Shown in pieces: positions 1 to 9,393 of a stretch of 40,294 nucleotides of DNA (the first letter of the stretch is position 1; every line of letters starts with the position of its first letter). The position numbers and the translations under genes are program-made. Source of the DNA: Lachnospiraceae bacterium (GTDB lineage Bacteria > Bacillota > Clostridia > Lachnospirales > Lachnospiraceae); assembly GCA_030524635.1 (NCBI GenBank), contig JAUNGG010000035.1, forward strand, positions 1-40,294. The letters are read 5' to 3'. A model generated the notes under the pieces. The model was not told the DNA's origin and did not search any database. It was given only the letters and a program-made list of their open reading frames with translations.

Positions 1-124
1 TTTAATGTATTTTCCTAACGTTTTCAAAAAATACCTAACAAATCATCCCATTTTTGCTTCATTATTACTATTCTAGGTCTTATCTGCTTTTACAGCATGA
101 AACGACAAATAAGGAGGCTATTGA

Positions 125-754
<630 letters not shown>

Positions 755-808
755 TCAATAGTTTCCTTTCTATTTGTTTCTTCTATATTTATGTGTAATT
801 TATCCATG

Positions 809-868
809 AAAAAAGCCTGCCAGAAACAGTCCTCTCCGCAATAGCGGAGAAACTGCTCCCGGCAGGCT
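809..868 (-). terminator. Intrinsic terminator of glyS
   Basis: Outer arms AGCCTGCC (814-821) and GGCAGGCT (861-868) pair perfectly and enclose a second hairpin, CTCCGC/GCGGAG. Read on the minus strand, the stem is followed by TTTTTTC. It lies about 35 nt beyond the glyS stop and separates glyS from the convergent recombinase. Confidence 0.8.
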
Positions 869-901
869 GCAATTACCAGCTTTTGATCGTTTCGCTGATT
901 C

Positions 902-2290
902 CTAGAACCGGAACTTATCCTCAAAGTAGCTCTTCAGCTCTGCGATCGGAATTCTAACCTGCTCCATGGTGTCACGGTCACGAACCGTTACTGCCTGATC
1001 CTCCTCAGAATCAAAGTCGTAGGTCACACAGAATGGAGTGCCGATCTCATCCTGTCTTCTGTAGCGCTTGCCGATAGCGCCTCTGTCATCAAACTCACAG
1101 TTGTAGTACTTGCAGAGCTCTGCATATACCTTCTCTGCGCCCGCATTTAACTTCTTGGACAGCGGAAGTACGCCGATCTTAACCGGTGCAATGGCTGGAT
1201 GGAAATGAAGAACCGTTCTTACATCGCCCTCACCGATCTCCTCCTCATCGTAGGCAGCACACAGGAATGCCAAAGTCACACGGTCTGCACCTAAGGACGG
1301 CTCAATTACATATGGAATGTAGCGCTCCTTGGCCTCATCATCAAAGTAGGTCAGATCCTGATTGGAGGTATTCTGATGCTGGGTCAGATCGTAATCGGTA
1401 CGGTCTGCAATTCCCCACAGCTCGCCCCAGCCAAATGGGAACAGGAACTCGATATCCGTGGTTGCCTTGCTGTAGAAGCACAGTTCCTCCGGGGAATGAT
1501 CCCGGGCACGCATCTCATCGTCTTTAATTCCCAGAGTCTTTAACCAGTTGATGCAGAATTCCTTCCAGTAAGCAAACCACTCTAAGTCCGTGCCTGGCTT
1601 GCAGAAGAATTCCAGCTCCATCTGCTCGAATTCACGGGTACGGAAGGTAAAGTTGCCTGGTGTGATCTCATTTCGGAAGGACTTACCGATCTGGCCGATA
1701 CCGAAAGGAACCTTCTTTCTGGAGGTTCTCTGTACATTTTTAAAGTTTACAAAAATACCCTGAGCAGTCTCCGGGCGAAGATATACCGTATTCTTCGCAT
1801 CCTCGGTAACGCCCTGGAAGGTCTTGAACATCAGATTAAACTGACGGATATCAGTGAAATCATGCTTGCCGCAGCTTGGGCAGCAGATATTATGCTCATC
1901 AATATAGCTCTTCATCTCTTCCTGGGACCAGCCGTCAATGCCGCTCTCCGGCACGATACCATTCTCAGCCATGTAATCTTCGATCAGCTTATCTGCACGG
2001 AAACGCTCCTTGCAGGCCTTGCAATCCATCAGAGGATCGGAGAAGCCGCCTAAATGACCGGATGCAACCCAGGTCTGGGAGTTCATCAGAATGGCACAGT
2101 CCACACCTACATTGTATGGGCTTTCCTGAACGAACTTCTGCCACCATGCCTTCTTTACATTGTTCTTCAGCTCCACGCCCAGGTTACCATAATCCCAGGT
2201 ATTTGCCAGACCGCCGTAGATTTCGGAGCCTGGATATACGAAGCCTCTGTTCTTTGCAAGTGCTACGATTTTTTCCATAGTCTTTTCCAT
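902..2290 (-). CDS. glyS: Glycyl-tRNA synthetase, single-chain class II (alpha2) type
   Basis: This enzyme charges tRNA-Gly in the cytoplasm. The 462-residue protein is of the eukaryote/Gram-positive single-chain type, not the bacterial alpha-beta type. The N-terminal [12 protein letters not shown] block is typical. Cysteine pairs CKAC and CCPSC mark a zinc-binding insertion. Motif 2 is visible as [12 protein letters not shown]...FEQME, and motif 3 as [13 protein letters not shown]. The C-terminal part is the anticodon-binding domain. The ATG at 2290 was chosen over the upstream in-frame start at 2344 because GAGGTAGG lies just before it and the protein family begins here. No T-box leader signature was found upstream. 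Its place after era and recO follows the common Firmicutes order. Confidence 0.97.
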   Translation of the reverse strand: MEKTMEKIVALAKNRGFVYPGSEIYGGLANTWDYGNLGVELKNNVKKAWWQKFVQESPYNVGVDCAILMNSQTWVASGHLGGFSDPLMDCKACKERFRADKLIEDYMAENGIVPESGIDGWSQEEMKSYIDEHNICCPSCGKHDFTDIRQFNLMFKTFQGVTEDAKNTVYLRPETAQGIFVNFKNVQRTSRKKVPFGIGQIGKSFRNEITPGNFTFRTREFEQMELEFFCKPGTDLEWFAYWKEFCINWLKTLGIKDDEMRARDHSPEELCFYSKATTDIEFLFPFGWGELWGIADRTDYDLTQHQNTSNQDLTYFDDEAKERYIPYVIEPSLGADRVTLAFLCAAYDEEEIGEGDVRTVLHFHPAIAPVKIGVLPLSKKLNAGAEKVYAELCKYYNCEFDDRGAIGKRYRRQDEIGTPFCVTYDFDSEEDQAVTVRDRDTMEQVRIPIAELKSYFEDKFRF

Positions 2291-2409
2291 ATTTCCTACC
2301 TCGTTTCTTTTCCTTCTTGGCCTGCAGTGGTTTGGCACTCTCACAGGCTTTTTCTTAAAAACATTTATTACAGCCAGTAAAACCGGCAGATTAACAGCTT
2401 AACGATTGT

Positions 2410-2439
2410 CCGCAGTGGTTTCTGTTCTCACCGCTGCGG
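2410..2439 (-). other. Hairpin after the lipoprotein gene, possible weak terminator
   Basis: CCGCAGTGGT (2410 onward) and ACCGCTGCGG (ending 2439) form a 10-bp stem with one mismatch. It lies just past the stop of the lipoprotein gene and before glyS on the minus strand. There is no T-run, so true termination is uncertain; it could also be a processing or attenuation structure. Confidence 0.3.
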
Positions 2440-2443
2440 CTGC

Positions 2444-3118
2444 TTACTTAAAAATCACATAGTGCAGTCCTTCCGGCACCTGCACCGTATTGCTCCCGGT
2501 CAGGGTCACTCCCTGGGTCATGTAAAGAACCTTCCCCTCGGTCTGGATCGTAACCGTGTGATCTGCTTCCACCATGATCATGCGCTCATCTGACAGCTTA
2601 TCCAGTTCCCCCTGCGGGGCGTCAGAAACTTCCGTTCCCTTTCCCACCTTCACAAAGCTGCCATCTGCAAGCCATCCCTGAGCCCGTCCTCCAGACACCG
2701 TATCTGTCCCAAAGGCTTTGGTCTGGTTGGCTTCATCATGGTACTCCTGGGCAAAAGTCTGGAATACGCTGCTGTCCAGATACTGATAAATCACCACAGC
2801 TTTTCCATCCTCCATGGTGCATGAGGTCACAGCCACCGGAACCGGATCGGCTCCGTCTATATTGTGAGCTACCGCCGCCGCACCAAGGCTTTGGTTATAG
2901 CTGGCCACCTCGCTCATCACATATTCCTGAAGCGCCTCCTGCTTATAATAATCCTTGTCATAAGACTCCACAGTTGCGCTGGAGATCGTGCCGTCCTTTG
3001 TCACATAAATGCTGCTGACCGTTGGTTCAAACGTATTTTTTTCTGAAGGCATTCCCTTACAGCCATAAACCATCAGGCCTGCCATCACTGCCGCTAAAAC
3101 AGCCTTCCATTTCTTCAT
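2444..3118 (-). CDS. Predicted lipoprotein of unknown function
   Basis: I do not recognise this family with certainty. The 224-residue protein begins MKKWKAVLAAVMAGLMVYGC, a lipoprotein signal peptide with a somewhat atypical lipobox VYGC (Cys20 would be lipidated). The mature part is acidic and globular with no further membrane span, and ends in beta-rich segments. ATG 3118 has GGAGGATA directly upstream and gives the signal peptide at the N-terminus; the in-frame start at 3178 would bury it. A good minus-strand promoter lies at 3274-3302. It separates recO from glyS, a position where no lipoprotein is usual. A role at the cell surface is inferred only from the signal. Confidence 0.85.
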   Translation of the reverse strand: MKKWKAVLAAVMAGLMVYGCKGMPSEKNTFEPTVSSIYVTKDGTISSATVESYDKDYYKQEALQEYVMSEVASYNQSLGAAAVAHNIDGADPVPVAVTSCTMEDGKAVVIYQYLDSSVFQTFAQEYHDEANQTKAFGTDTVSGGRAQGWLADGSFVKVGKGTEVSDAPQGELDKLSDERMIMVEADHTVTIQTEGKVLYMTQGVTLTGSNTVQVPEGLHYVIFK

Positions 3119-3273
3119 AATATCCTCCAATTCATACAGACACGCAGGTTCCATCCGGCCACTAGCATTATACATCAAAAAACTGCCGGAAACCGGGGGC
3201 TTTTATTACACAGGAGGCTCCGGAGGAATTTCCTATGTAACGAAAAACAGATATGCGGAACTGTATCTATCCT

Positions 3274-3302
3274 ATCATACCTGTTTTTGTCTGGTTTTTC
3301 AA
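3274..3302 (-). promoter_or_regulatory. Sigma-A type promoter for the lipoprotein gene
   Basis: On the minus strand TTGAAA (3302-3297), a 17-bp spacer and TATGAT (3279-3274) form a near-consensus promoter. It would start transcription near 3267, about 150 nt upstream of the lipoprotein ATG at 3118, so that gene and glyS could be transcribed independently of recO. Confidence 0.6.
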
Positions 3303-3348
3303 TACCTATTTTTCGCAGCCGATCCTGCTTTGTTACGATTGCATTACG

Positions 3349-3366
3349 GTTCACGTACGTTCACAG
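3349..3366. repeat. Short dispersed repeat, copy near the recO 3' end
   Basis: GTTCACGTACGTTCACAG resembles GTTCGCGTGCGTTCACAG at 23987-24004 (15 of 18 identical), and more weakly the sequence at 23285-23301. The core is partly palindromic. All copies are intergenic. It is probably a decayed dispersed palindromic repeat; with so few copies in view this is tentative. Confidence 0.35.
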
Positions 3367-3390
3367 GGAACTTGTGAATGCAGCACCTTG

Positions 3391-4071
3391 CTACTGCGGC
3401 TCACCGGCCGAAGGACCGTGAATCATAACCATACTTTCCAAAATATCCAGGGAATGAAATCTTCTGTCTATGTATCGCTCCACATTATCTTCCACACACC
3501 TGGAAAATTCCCTCAGCACATCCTCCTTCAAGGTAAACCGGTACAAGTTCTCCACCGGCATGCTTATCACATACTCCCAGGCATAATTGGCCGAATCGCT
3601 GACCTGCCGTCCTGGATGCTCCGAATACTCTCCATTAATCACCATGGACTTCAGTTCAAAGATCCGCCGCACCAGCACATTGGGAATCGCCGGCTTCAGC
3701 AAAGCTCGTAAGGACTGATAGATCAGCTTCAAAAGCTCCGTCCCATCCATGTTCTCCCTGCTGTAATAATCCGCCAGCTCCAGAAAATACGATCCGTAGC
3801 AGGCTGCCTCCATATCCAGCGCGATCTCCTCGAAATAATTCTGGATCTCTGCCCCCTGCAGGCTGTAGGCATCTCTTCCTTCAAACAGCCGGAACGTCCC
3901 AAAAGCAAAGGTCCTGCTGGCCGCCATCAAAGCACTTCCCGGCCGCTTCGCCCCTCTGGCAAACGCCGTGATCTTTCCTCTCTCCCTGGTCAAAAGCACC
4001 AGCCGCCGGTCCGCCTCCCCCGAAGACGTAGACTTAATCACCATCCCCATCACACTCACTGCTTCCCGCAC
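3391..4071 (-). CDS. recO: DNA repair protein RecO
   Basis: RecO helps load RecA at gaps with RecF and RecR. The 226-residue protein has the N-terminal OB-fold signature (GEADRRLVLLTRERGKITAFARGAKRPGS, about 18-46) and the helical C-terminal part. The start is a GTG at 4071 with AGGAGGG about 8 nt upstream; no in-frame ATG with a better site was seen. The protein is shorter than typical RecO of about 240-255 residues. The region after LVRRIFELKSMVINGEY, where many homologues carry a four-cysteine zinc site, has no cysteines. Gene order era-recO is a Firmicutes hallmark; the intergenic gap of about 245 bp holds a large palindrome. Confidence 0.95.
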   Translation of the reverse strand: MREAVSVMGMVIKSTSSGEADRRLVLLTRERGKITAFARGAKRPGSALMAASRTFAFGTFRLFEGRDAYSLQGAEIQNYFEEIALDMEAACYGSYFLELADYYSRENMDGTELLKLIYQSLRALLKPAIPNVLVRRIFELKSMVINGEYSEHPGRQVSDSANYAWEYVISMPVENLYRFTLKEDVLREFSRCVEDNVERYIDRRFHSLDILESMVMIHGPSAGEPQ

Positions 4072-4156
4072 GGCTGGCCCTCCTTTCTTTCCATGTAAGC
4101 TTTTTGTTATAAACTACATTTTTTCACAGATTATCACCCGGGCATACCAACCCACA

Positions 4157-4286
4157 GCCTCAGGCGGCAGTTCACTAAGGAAACCATTAAAAACGGCGGT
4201 CCTTGGGTTCTGTCTTTTAGAACCCTAGTACCGTTCCGTTTTTACCTGAGCGAGAGCGCGTTTCCGTGGGAACTGCCGCCTGAGGC
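4157..4286. repeat. 130-bp nested palindromic element between era and recO
   Basis: The ends are perfect 17-bp inverted repeats, GCCTCAGGCGGCAGTTC at 4157-4173 and its complement at 4270-4286. Pairing continues inward (GGAAAC/GTTTCC). Inside are AAAAACGG/CCGTTTTT and GGGTTCT/AGAACCC arms. The T5 runs beside the inner stem could end transcription in either direction. The layout fits a small non-autonomous palindromic element or a structured attenuator between era and recO. Confidence 0.75.
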
Positions 4287-4316
4287 GTACAGAAATCCAA
4301 GTTGACACAACATCCA

Positions 4317-5228
4317 TCACTTACCATCCGCCGGATTATACCCATAATTCTTCATATAAAGCTCGCTGTCTCTCCACTCTTTCCGCACCTTCACCCAAAG
4401 CCGCAGATTCACCTGGGTTTCCATCATATCCTCGATCTCTTTCCGCGCCGCAGTTCCGATCTTTTTCAGCATACTGCCGCCCTTCCCGATAATGATTCCC
4501 TTGTGGGATTCTCTCTCGCAGATGATGGTGGCTTCAATGTCCATGATTCCATTCTTCCGTTCACTCATCTTCTCGATGGTTACTGCGATTCCATGAGGGA
4601 TCTCGTCATCCAGCAGCCGCAGCGCCTTCTCCCGGATCAGCTCTGAGGCGATCTGGCGCATGGGCTGGTCCGTCACTGTATCTTCATCATAAAATTGCGG
4701 CCCATAGGGCAGATATTTAAAGATCAGTTCTGTCAAAAGCTCTGTATTCCGTCCCTTCAGGGCAGATAACGGCACGATCTCTGCAAAATCGCACACATCC
4801 TTATAGGCTGCAATGAAGGTGATCACATCATCCTGATTTTTAACGGTATCGATCTTATTGATCACCAGAATAACTGGTGTCTTTGCCTTCTTAAGCTGCT
4901 CTGCAATATGCTGCTCTCCTGCCCCGATAAAGGTGGTAGGCTCCACCAGCCACAGGATCACATCCACCTCATTTAAGGTGTGCTCCGCCACATTTACCAT
5001 ATATTCACCCAGCTTATTCTTCGCCTTGTGGATGCCGGGCGTGTCTAAAAAGATGATCTGCCCCCGCTCATCGGTATACACGGTCTGGATCCGGTTCCGG
5101 GTGGTCTGAGGCTTACTGGATGTGATGGCGATCTTCTGTCCGATCAGATGATTCATCAGTGTGGACTTTCCCACATTGGGCCTTCCGATCAAGGTCACAA
5201 AACCAGACTTCTTCTGTTTATTTTCCAT
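4317..5228 (-). CDS. era: Ribosome-maturation GTPase Era
   Basis: Era binds the 3' end of 16S rRNA and assists 30S assembly. The 303-residue protein shows the GTPase motifs in order: G1 GRPNVGKS (15-22), G2 TTRNR (42-46), G3 DTPG (62-65) and G4 NKID (124-127). The C-terminal KH RNA-binding domain carries IIIGKGGSMLKKIG at about 245-260. Length and order match the family. The start at 5228 gives the usual short basic N-terminus. It lies upstream of recO on the same strand and 35 bp downstream of the M16C protease gene, so the three are probably co-transcribed unless the palindrome at 4157-4286 interrupts. Confidence 0.98.
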   Translation of the reverse strand: MENKQKKSGFVTLIGRPNVGKSTLMNHLIGQKIAITSSKPQTTRNRIQTVYTDERGQIIFLDTPGIHKAKNKLGEYMVNVAEHTLNEVDVILWLVEPTTFIGAGEQHIAEQLKKAKTPVILVINKIDTVKNQDDVITFIAAYKDVCDFAEIVPLSALKGRNTELLTELIFKYLPYGPQFYDEDTVTDQPMRQIASELIREKALRLLDDEIPHGIAVTIEKMSERKNGIMDIEATIICERESHKGIIIGKGGSMLKKIGTAARKEIEDMMETQVNLRLWVKVRKEWRDSELYMKNYGYNPADGK

Positions 5229-5263
5229 ACTTCTATCCTCTCTTGCTTGTATCGTTTTCTGAC

Positions 5264-8197
5264 TTAACGGAACAGGTTCCGCACAGTGCCGAACATTCCT
5301 GCATTTGCCTTTATCTTCTCTTCATTGCCTACTGCGCACAGGCTTCCGGTCTGCAGCACGGCCTCCACAAGATCAGCCAGCTTCCGGATATCCTCCTGCC
5401 CGGCATCCAGGATCTCTTCCCGTTCCTTCTTTAACATTTCATTGGTCACGCCGGACAGATAAGCAGAGATCACCCGTGAGCCCTTGATGGAAGGGGTCAG
5501 AGGTGTATCCAGCTCACTGATGGCGCCGATCACATACTTGGTCATATCCCGCTCATCTACGGTGAAGTTCCGCAGATATTCCGAAATTCCCTCATAGACC
5601 TGATTGGTCTCCTTTAAGTTGGGATCCCGGTAGGATACCAAGTAGCCTTCTCCAGACCGGCCAAAGCCGCTCATGCACCCGTAAGCGCCGCCCTGGACAC
5701 GCAGGTTCAGCCACAGGTAATCGTAATTCAAGATCACCTTTAATATTTTCAGCGCTCCTGTGTAGGCCAGGCCGCTGCCTGCAAAGTTTCCGCATCTGGC
5801 CACATAATTTACCTGGGATGAGGTCTTAAAGCCCTCATTCCGGTTCTCCGGCTGGTAGTTAAATGGATACCGTGTTCCATCGCCGGCAGATAATTCCCGG
5901 GTAAGACGGCAAAGCCCATCCGGCAGCTTCTCATAGCCTTCCTCATCCGCTGTGTAGCCTAAGAGCATATGGTCCGTGGTAAACAGCCGTCTGCACACCT
6001 CTTTTAATTTCTCCACCAGCTTCTTCCGGTTCTCTGGCTGCTCATAATCCCGGCAGATCTGCTCCAGGAAATGATAGAAGCCGATGCCCCCTGTCAGATC
6101 GTTAAAGCTGGAGGTAGGTGAGAAATAGGAAGTGGCTCTGGCAACCGCTGCGGAATGGGATGCATTTTCCAGACGTGCCCTGGATCTGGACTTATTTTCC
6201 GCCAGGATCTCGCCTAAACGCTTCTCATCCTCTAATTTTGACCGGGTAAAGATTTCCGCCAGCATGTCAAAGGCAAAATCCACCTTATCATACAGCACTT
6301 TTGCTCTGGCCACAAAGGCTCCGGTAAATTCTCCCGGCTTCCTTAAATCCACATAAGAATTCATGGAAAAATCAATTCCGCCGCTGTTTAAATAAATCTC
6401 ACTGGTCAGGTCGCTGTAGCTGTAATGCTCCGTATCCACATACCCTAAAACAGATTTTAAAAGTCCCACATAAGGCAGATCTTCTGTCGGAATGCCGCTG
6501 GTATCAAACAGCAGATTGATGTAGGCAATGCCGGAAGTGAACATGGAATTGTGAAGCACCTTAACGCCATCTATGATCGTTTCCTGGTACAGGATCTGCT
6601 CCGGTTCCCGTCCGATATCCTCCCGCTTTAACATGGGGATCTTCTTTAAATCCTCCTGGGGAGATGGAATTTCCTGGTATTTCTTCAGTGCAATGGTCTG
6701 CTCCCGGATCCCTGCCACCTGCTCCTGACTTAAGGATTCCTTGTACCGGGCCAGCTTTTCTGCCAGCGCATTATCCTCCATGGCAGTAAGGTTCCGCTTT
6801 GGAAGCAAGGTGATCACGGCCTCAAATGGATTGTCCAAAAGGTATTCCCGGATGAGACTCTCGAAGTACCCCTCTGTCACAGACTGCTTCAGGAAATCAA
6901 AGGTTTCCTGATATTCCAGATGCATCATGGGATCCCCGTCATACAGCCAGCTGTCCATGCACCATAAGCCGTACATCAGCCCCTTCGGTGCAGAACCGTA
7001 ATCCGCCTCACGATACCGGAACTCATAGTAATTTAATCCTGCCAGAAGGCTCTTCTGATCGATTCCCTGATCAGCCAGCTTCCGCAGCGTTCCCTTTACT
7101 ACTGCCAGAAATTCGCCCTTCTGCTTCTCGCCTGCATTCTTGGCAACCACAGAAAAATAAGGCTGCAGGATGCCGCTCTCGTAGCCGCCGAAGATATCCT
7201 CCCCGATCCCGGCATCGATCAGCGCCTGCTTTAATGGCGCTCCCGGTGCGTCTAATAAGGTATATTCCAGAATTTGGAATGCCACATACAGCTTGGGATC
7301 CAGATCCGTTCCCACTACAGTATTGACAGAAAGGTACGCATGATTCTCCTCCTCCTCGTCCTCGGTGATGGAGTAATAGATCTCCTTCTCCACCGGCTTT
7401 TCAAAAGGCTTCTGGAAGCGGATGGCAGAATCCACCTCCCTGGCCTCATATTTGCTTAAATATGCTTCGTCCAGCCAATTCAGCTTCTCCGCCATGTCCA
7501 TATCGCCGTAGAGGTAGATAAAGCTGTTGCTGGGGTGATAAAACCGGCTGTGGAAATCAAGAAACTTTTCATAGGTCAGATTAGGGATCTCTGCCGGATC
7601 TCCGCCGGACTCATAGCCGTAGCAGGTATCCGGGAACAATTCATGAGTGGTTACCCGGTCCAGCACGCTGTCCGGTGAGGAGAAGGCTCCCTTCATTTCA
7701 TTGTATACGACTCCGTTAATGGTCACCGGGCCATCCAGCTCCTCTAACTCATAATGCCAGCCCTCCTGCATGAAGATCTTGGGCTCATGGTAGATATTGG
7801 GATGAAGGACCGCATCCATGTAGACATCCATCAGATTCTGGAAATCCTTGTCATTGCAGCTTGCCACCGGATAAACGGTCTTATCCGGATAGGTCATAGC
7901 ATTCAAAAAGGTATTTAACGAGCCCTTTACCAGCTCCACAAAGGGGTCCTTCACCGGGAATTTCTCAGAACCGCACAGAACGCTGTGTTCCAGGATATGG
8001 GGAAGCCCGGTGCTGTCCTCCGGCGGGGTGCGGAAGCCGATGCTGAACACCTTATTCTCATCATCATTCATCATAAGGAACAGCCTGGCCCCGGTCCTTC
8101 TGTGCCGGAGCACCACGCCCAGCGAATTCATCTCCTTGATTTCCTTTTCCTGAAGCAGCTCGTAAGCCGCCAGTTGTTCCAATCCAGATTTTCTCAT
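5264..8197 (-). CDS. Insulinase-like zinc peptidase, M16C (presequence-protease-like)
   Basis: This 977-residue protein belongs to the M16C group, related to mitochondrial PreP/Cym1, which degrades short unfolded peptides inside a closed chamber of two halves. The inverted zinc motif HILEH is seen at His67, Glu70 and His71, followed by SVLCGSEKFPVKDPF, which is typical of M16C. Length matches the family's usual size of about 970 residues. No signal peptide is present, so it should act in the cytoplasm. The ATG at 8197 is preferred over the TTG at 8203 because AAAGGCG is better spaced for it. It lies 35 bp upstream of era and 25 bp downstream of the DUF218 gene. Its bacterial substrate is not known from the sequence. 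Confidence 0.95.
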   Translation of the reverse strand: MRKSGLEQLAAYELLQEKEIKEMNSLGVVLRHRRTGARLFLMMNDDENKVFSIGFRTPPEDSTGLPHILEHSVLCGSEKFPVKDPFVELVKGSLNTFLNAMTYPDKTVYPVASCNDKDFQNLMDVYMDAVLHPNIYHEPKIFMQEGWHYELEELDGPVTINGVVYNEMKGAFSSPDSVLDRVTTHELFPDTCYGYESGGDPAEIPNLTYEKFLDFHSRFYHPSNSFIYLYGDMDMAEKLNWLDEAYLSKYEAREVDSAIRFQKPFEKPVEKEIYYSITEDEEEENHAYLSVNTVVGTDLDPKLYVAFQILEYTLLDAPGAPLKQALIDAGIGEDIFGGYESGILQPYFSVVAKNAGEKQKGEFLAVVKGTLRKLADQGIDQKSLLAGLNYYEFRYREADYGSAPKGLMYGLWCMDSWLYDGDPMMHLEYQETFDFLKQSVTEGYFESLIREYLLDNPFEAVITLLPKRNLTAMEDNALAEKLARYKESLSQEQVAGIREQTIALKKYQEIPSPQEDLKKIPMLKREDIGREPEQILYQETIIDGVKVLHNSMFTSGIAYINLLFDTSGIPTEDLPYVGLLKSVLGYVDTEHYSYSDLTSEIYLNSGGIDFSMNSYVDLRKPGEFTGAFVARAKVLYDKVDFAFDMLAEIFTRSKLEDEKRLGEILAENKSRSRARLENASHSAAVARATSYFSPTSSFNDLTGGIGFYHFLEQICRDYEQPENRKKLVEKLKEVCRRLFTTDHMLLGYTADEEGYEKLPDGLCRLTRELSAGDGTRYPFNYQPENRNEGFKTSSQVNYVARCGNFAGSGLAYTGALKILKVILNYDYLWLNLRVQGGAYGCMSGFGRSGEGYLVSYRDPNLKETNQVYEGISEYLRNFTVDERDMTKYVIGAISELDTPLTPSIKGSRVISAYLSGVTNEMLKKEREEILDAGQEDIRKLADLVEAVLQTGSLCAVGNEEKIKANAGMFGTVRNLFR

Positions 8198-8222
8198 ATT
8201 CAAACGCCTTTCTCTTTTTCTT

Positions 8223-9242
8223 TTACATATTACCCATAAATTTATCTTTTAGTATCGCAATGCTCTCTCTCACGCAAAGATGGATAAACAGCACCGGATC
8301 GGAGCTGGAGGATACCCCGTAGAGACGGTCAAAGCCATACTTTTCTCCGATTTTCATCGCACGGTACAGATGGAAGTTGCTGGTCAGCACGCCAATCTGC
8401 AGCGGCTTATCCGGAGTCAGCTCTGCAGCCGGCATTTCCGGCTTCTGACGGAGTGCAGGCAGCAGGCTCTTTCGGGCTGCCGCAGGCCCCCGGAAATCCA
8501 GGCTGATCCGCTGGTCTTCTGCGGCTGCATCCTGCCCGCCGGCTGCAGTTAGATCCTGTCGTACGCCGACTGCCCCTGCGCCTGCCTCGAATTTTCGCAC
8601 AAACCGCTCCAGCTCCATTTTCTGTACCTGCTTTTTCTTCTGTATCTCCTGAAGCCGTTCCTTCTCCTTCTGCCTCTGGTCATCGATCAGCGCTTTGCTG
8701 CAGATCATGTTTTCCTTGGTGCTGGTGGAGTTGGTTTCCAGAAGCATCTGCTCCGGAGCGATCCCATTATACCGCAGATACTCTGCCATGGCAAAGGCTT
8801 CTGTGACGGGCTCATCCTCTCCCTGCCCGCCGGAAAGCACCAGCTTTGTATCCGGATGCTCCTCTGCATACCGGATCACCTTGTCCAGGCGGCGTTTTAA
8901 GGATGAGCTGATATCATCATCCCGCACCTTGGTTCCCAGCACAATCAGATAATCCAGATGATCCGGCGTGGAACGTATCATCCCGCCGAAGATCAGCACC
9001 TGAAGAATCAAAAAAATCACCACTGCCGTGATACACAAGGTGGCGATGGAAACCGGAACCCATAAAGGTACCTGCTTCCTGTGATGATGATAATAGGCAT
9101 CTCCTCTGGCCAGCAGAAAACACAGGATCCCCAGCGCCGGCCAGAACCATGCCATAGAGGTCTCGATTCCAGAATACACCACAATAATTCCAAAATAGAC
9201 CAGGCTCAAAATCCCTAAAATTCCAAATGCAGCAGAAAACAT
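8223..9242 (-). CDS. DUF218 (YdcF/ElyC-like) membrane protein with an insertion
   Basis: The N-terminus has about three hydrophobic segments (1-21, 29-45, 62-90). These are followed by a DUF218 domain: LIVLGTKVRDDDIS, KLVLSGGQGEDEPVTEA, ETNSTSTKEN and the closing VLTSNFHLYRA. DUF218 proteins of the SanA/YdcF/ElyC group are linked to envelope biogenesis; the reaction is not settled. The protein is odd because about 90 residues, roughly 187-275, split the DUF218 core just after the STSTKEN motif. The insert starts with a charged Gln/Lys/Glu-rich coiled coil and ends in an Ala/Pro-rich stretch. The start ATG has GAGGTGAG before it. It is the first gene of the M16C-era-recO run. Confidence 0.88.
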   Translation of the reverse strand: MFSAAFGILGILSLVYFGIIVVYSGIETSMAWFWPALGILCFLLARGDAYYHHHRKQVPLWVPVSIATLCITAVVIFLILQVLIFGGMIRSTPDHLDYLIVLGTKVRDDDISSSLKRRLDKVIRYAEEHPDTKLVLSGGQGEDEPVTEAFAMAEYLRYNGIAPEQMLLETNSTSTKENMICSKALIDDQRQKEKERLQEIQKKKQVQKMELERFVRKFEAGAGAVGVRQDLTAAGGQDAAAEDQRISLDFRGPAAARKSLLPALRQKPEMPAAELTPDKPLQIGVLTSNFHLYRAMKIGEKYGFDRLYGVSSSSDPVLFIHLCVRESIAILKDKFMGNM

Positions 9243-9393
9243 CCGCTCACCTCATTTCTAACATTTCTGTAATGGCTCAGCGCTCACAGCTGCAGCCTTC
9301 TTTTCTTCATGCACGAAGGGGCTGCCGCAGGCTCAGGGCTTTCCGCACACGCGGATAAAGCCTGCCTCTGCAGCAGCCTCTCTGCCATTGCTC

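Noticed and set aside
2291..2440. Possible T-box riboswitch before glyS
   Set aside because: The space upstream of glyS was read for the conserved T-box sequence and the specifier-stem layout; neither is present, and only a weak hairpin of the preceding gene is seen.
4302..4646. 114-codon frame opposite era
   Set aside because: It lies fully within era on the other strand, has no ribosome site and matches no family, so it is a shadow frame.
9243..9393. Possible hairpin terminator between the DUF218 and U32 genes
   Set aside because: GC-rich arms such as CAGGCT/AGCCTG can pair, but the stems are imperfect and no T-run follows on the minus strand.
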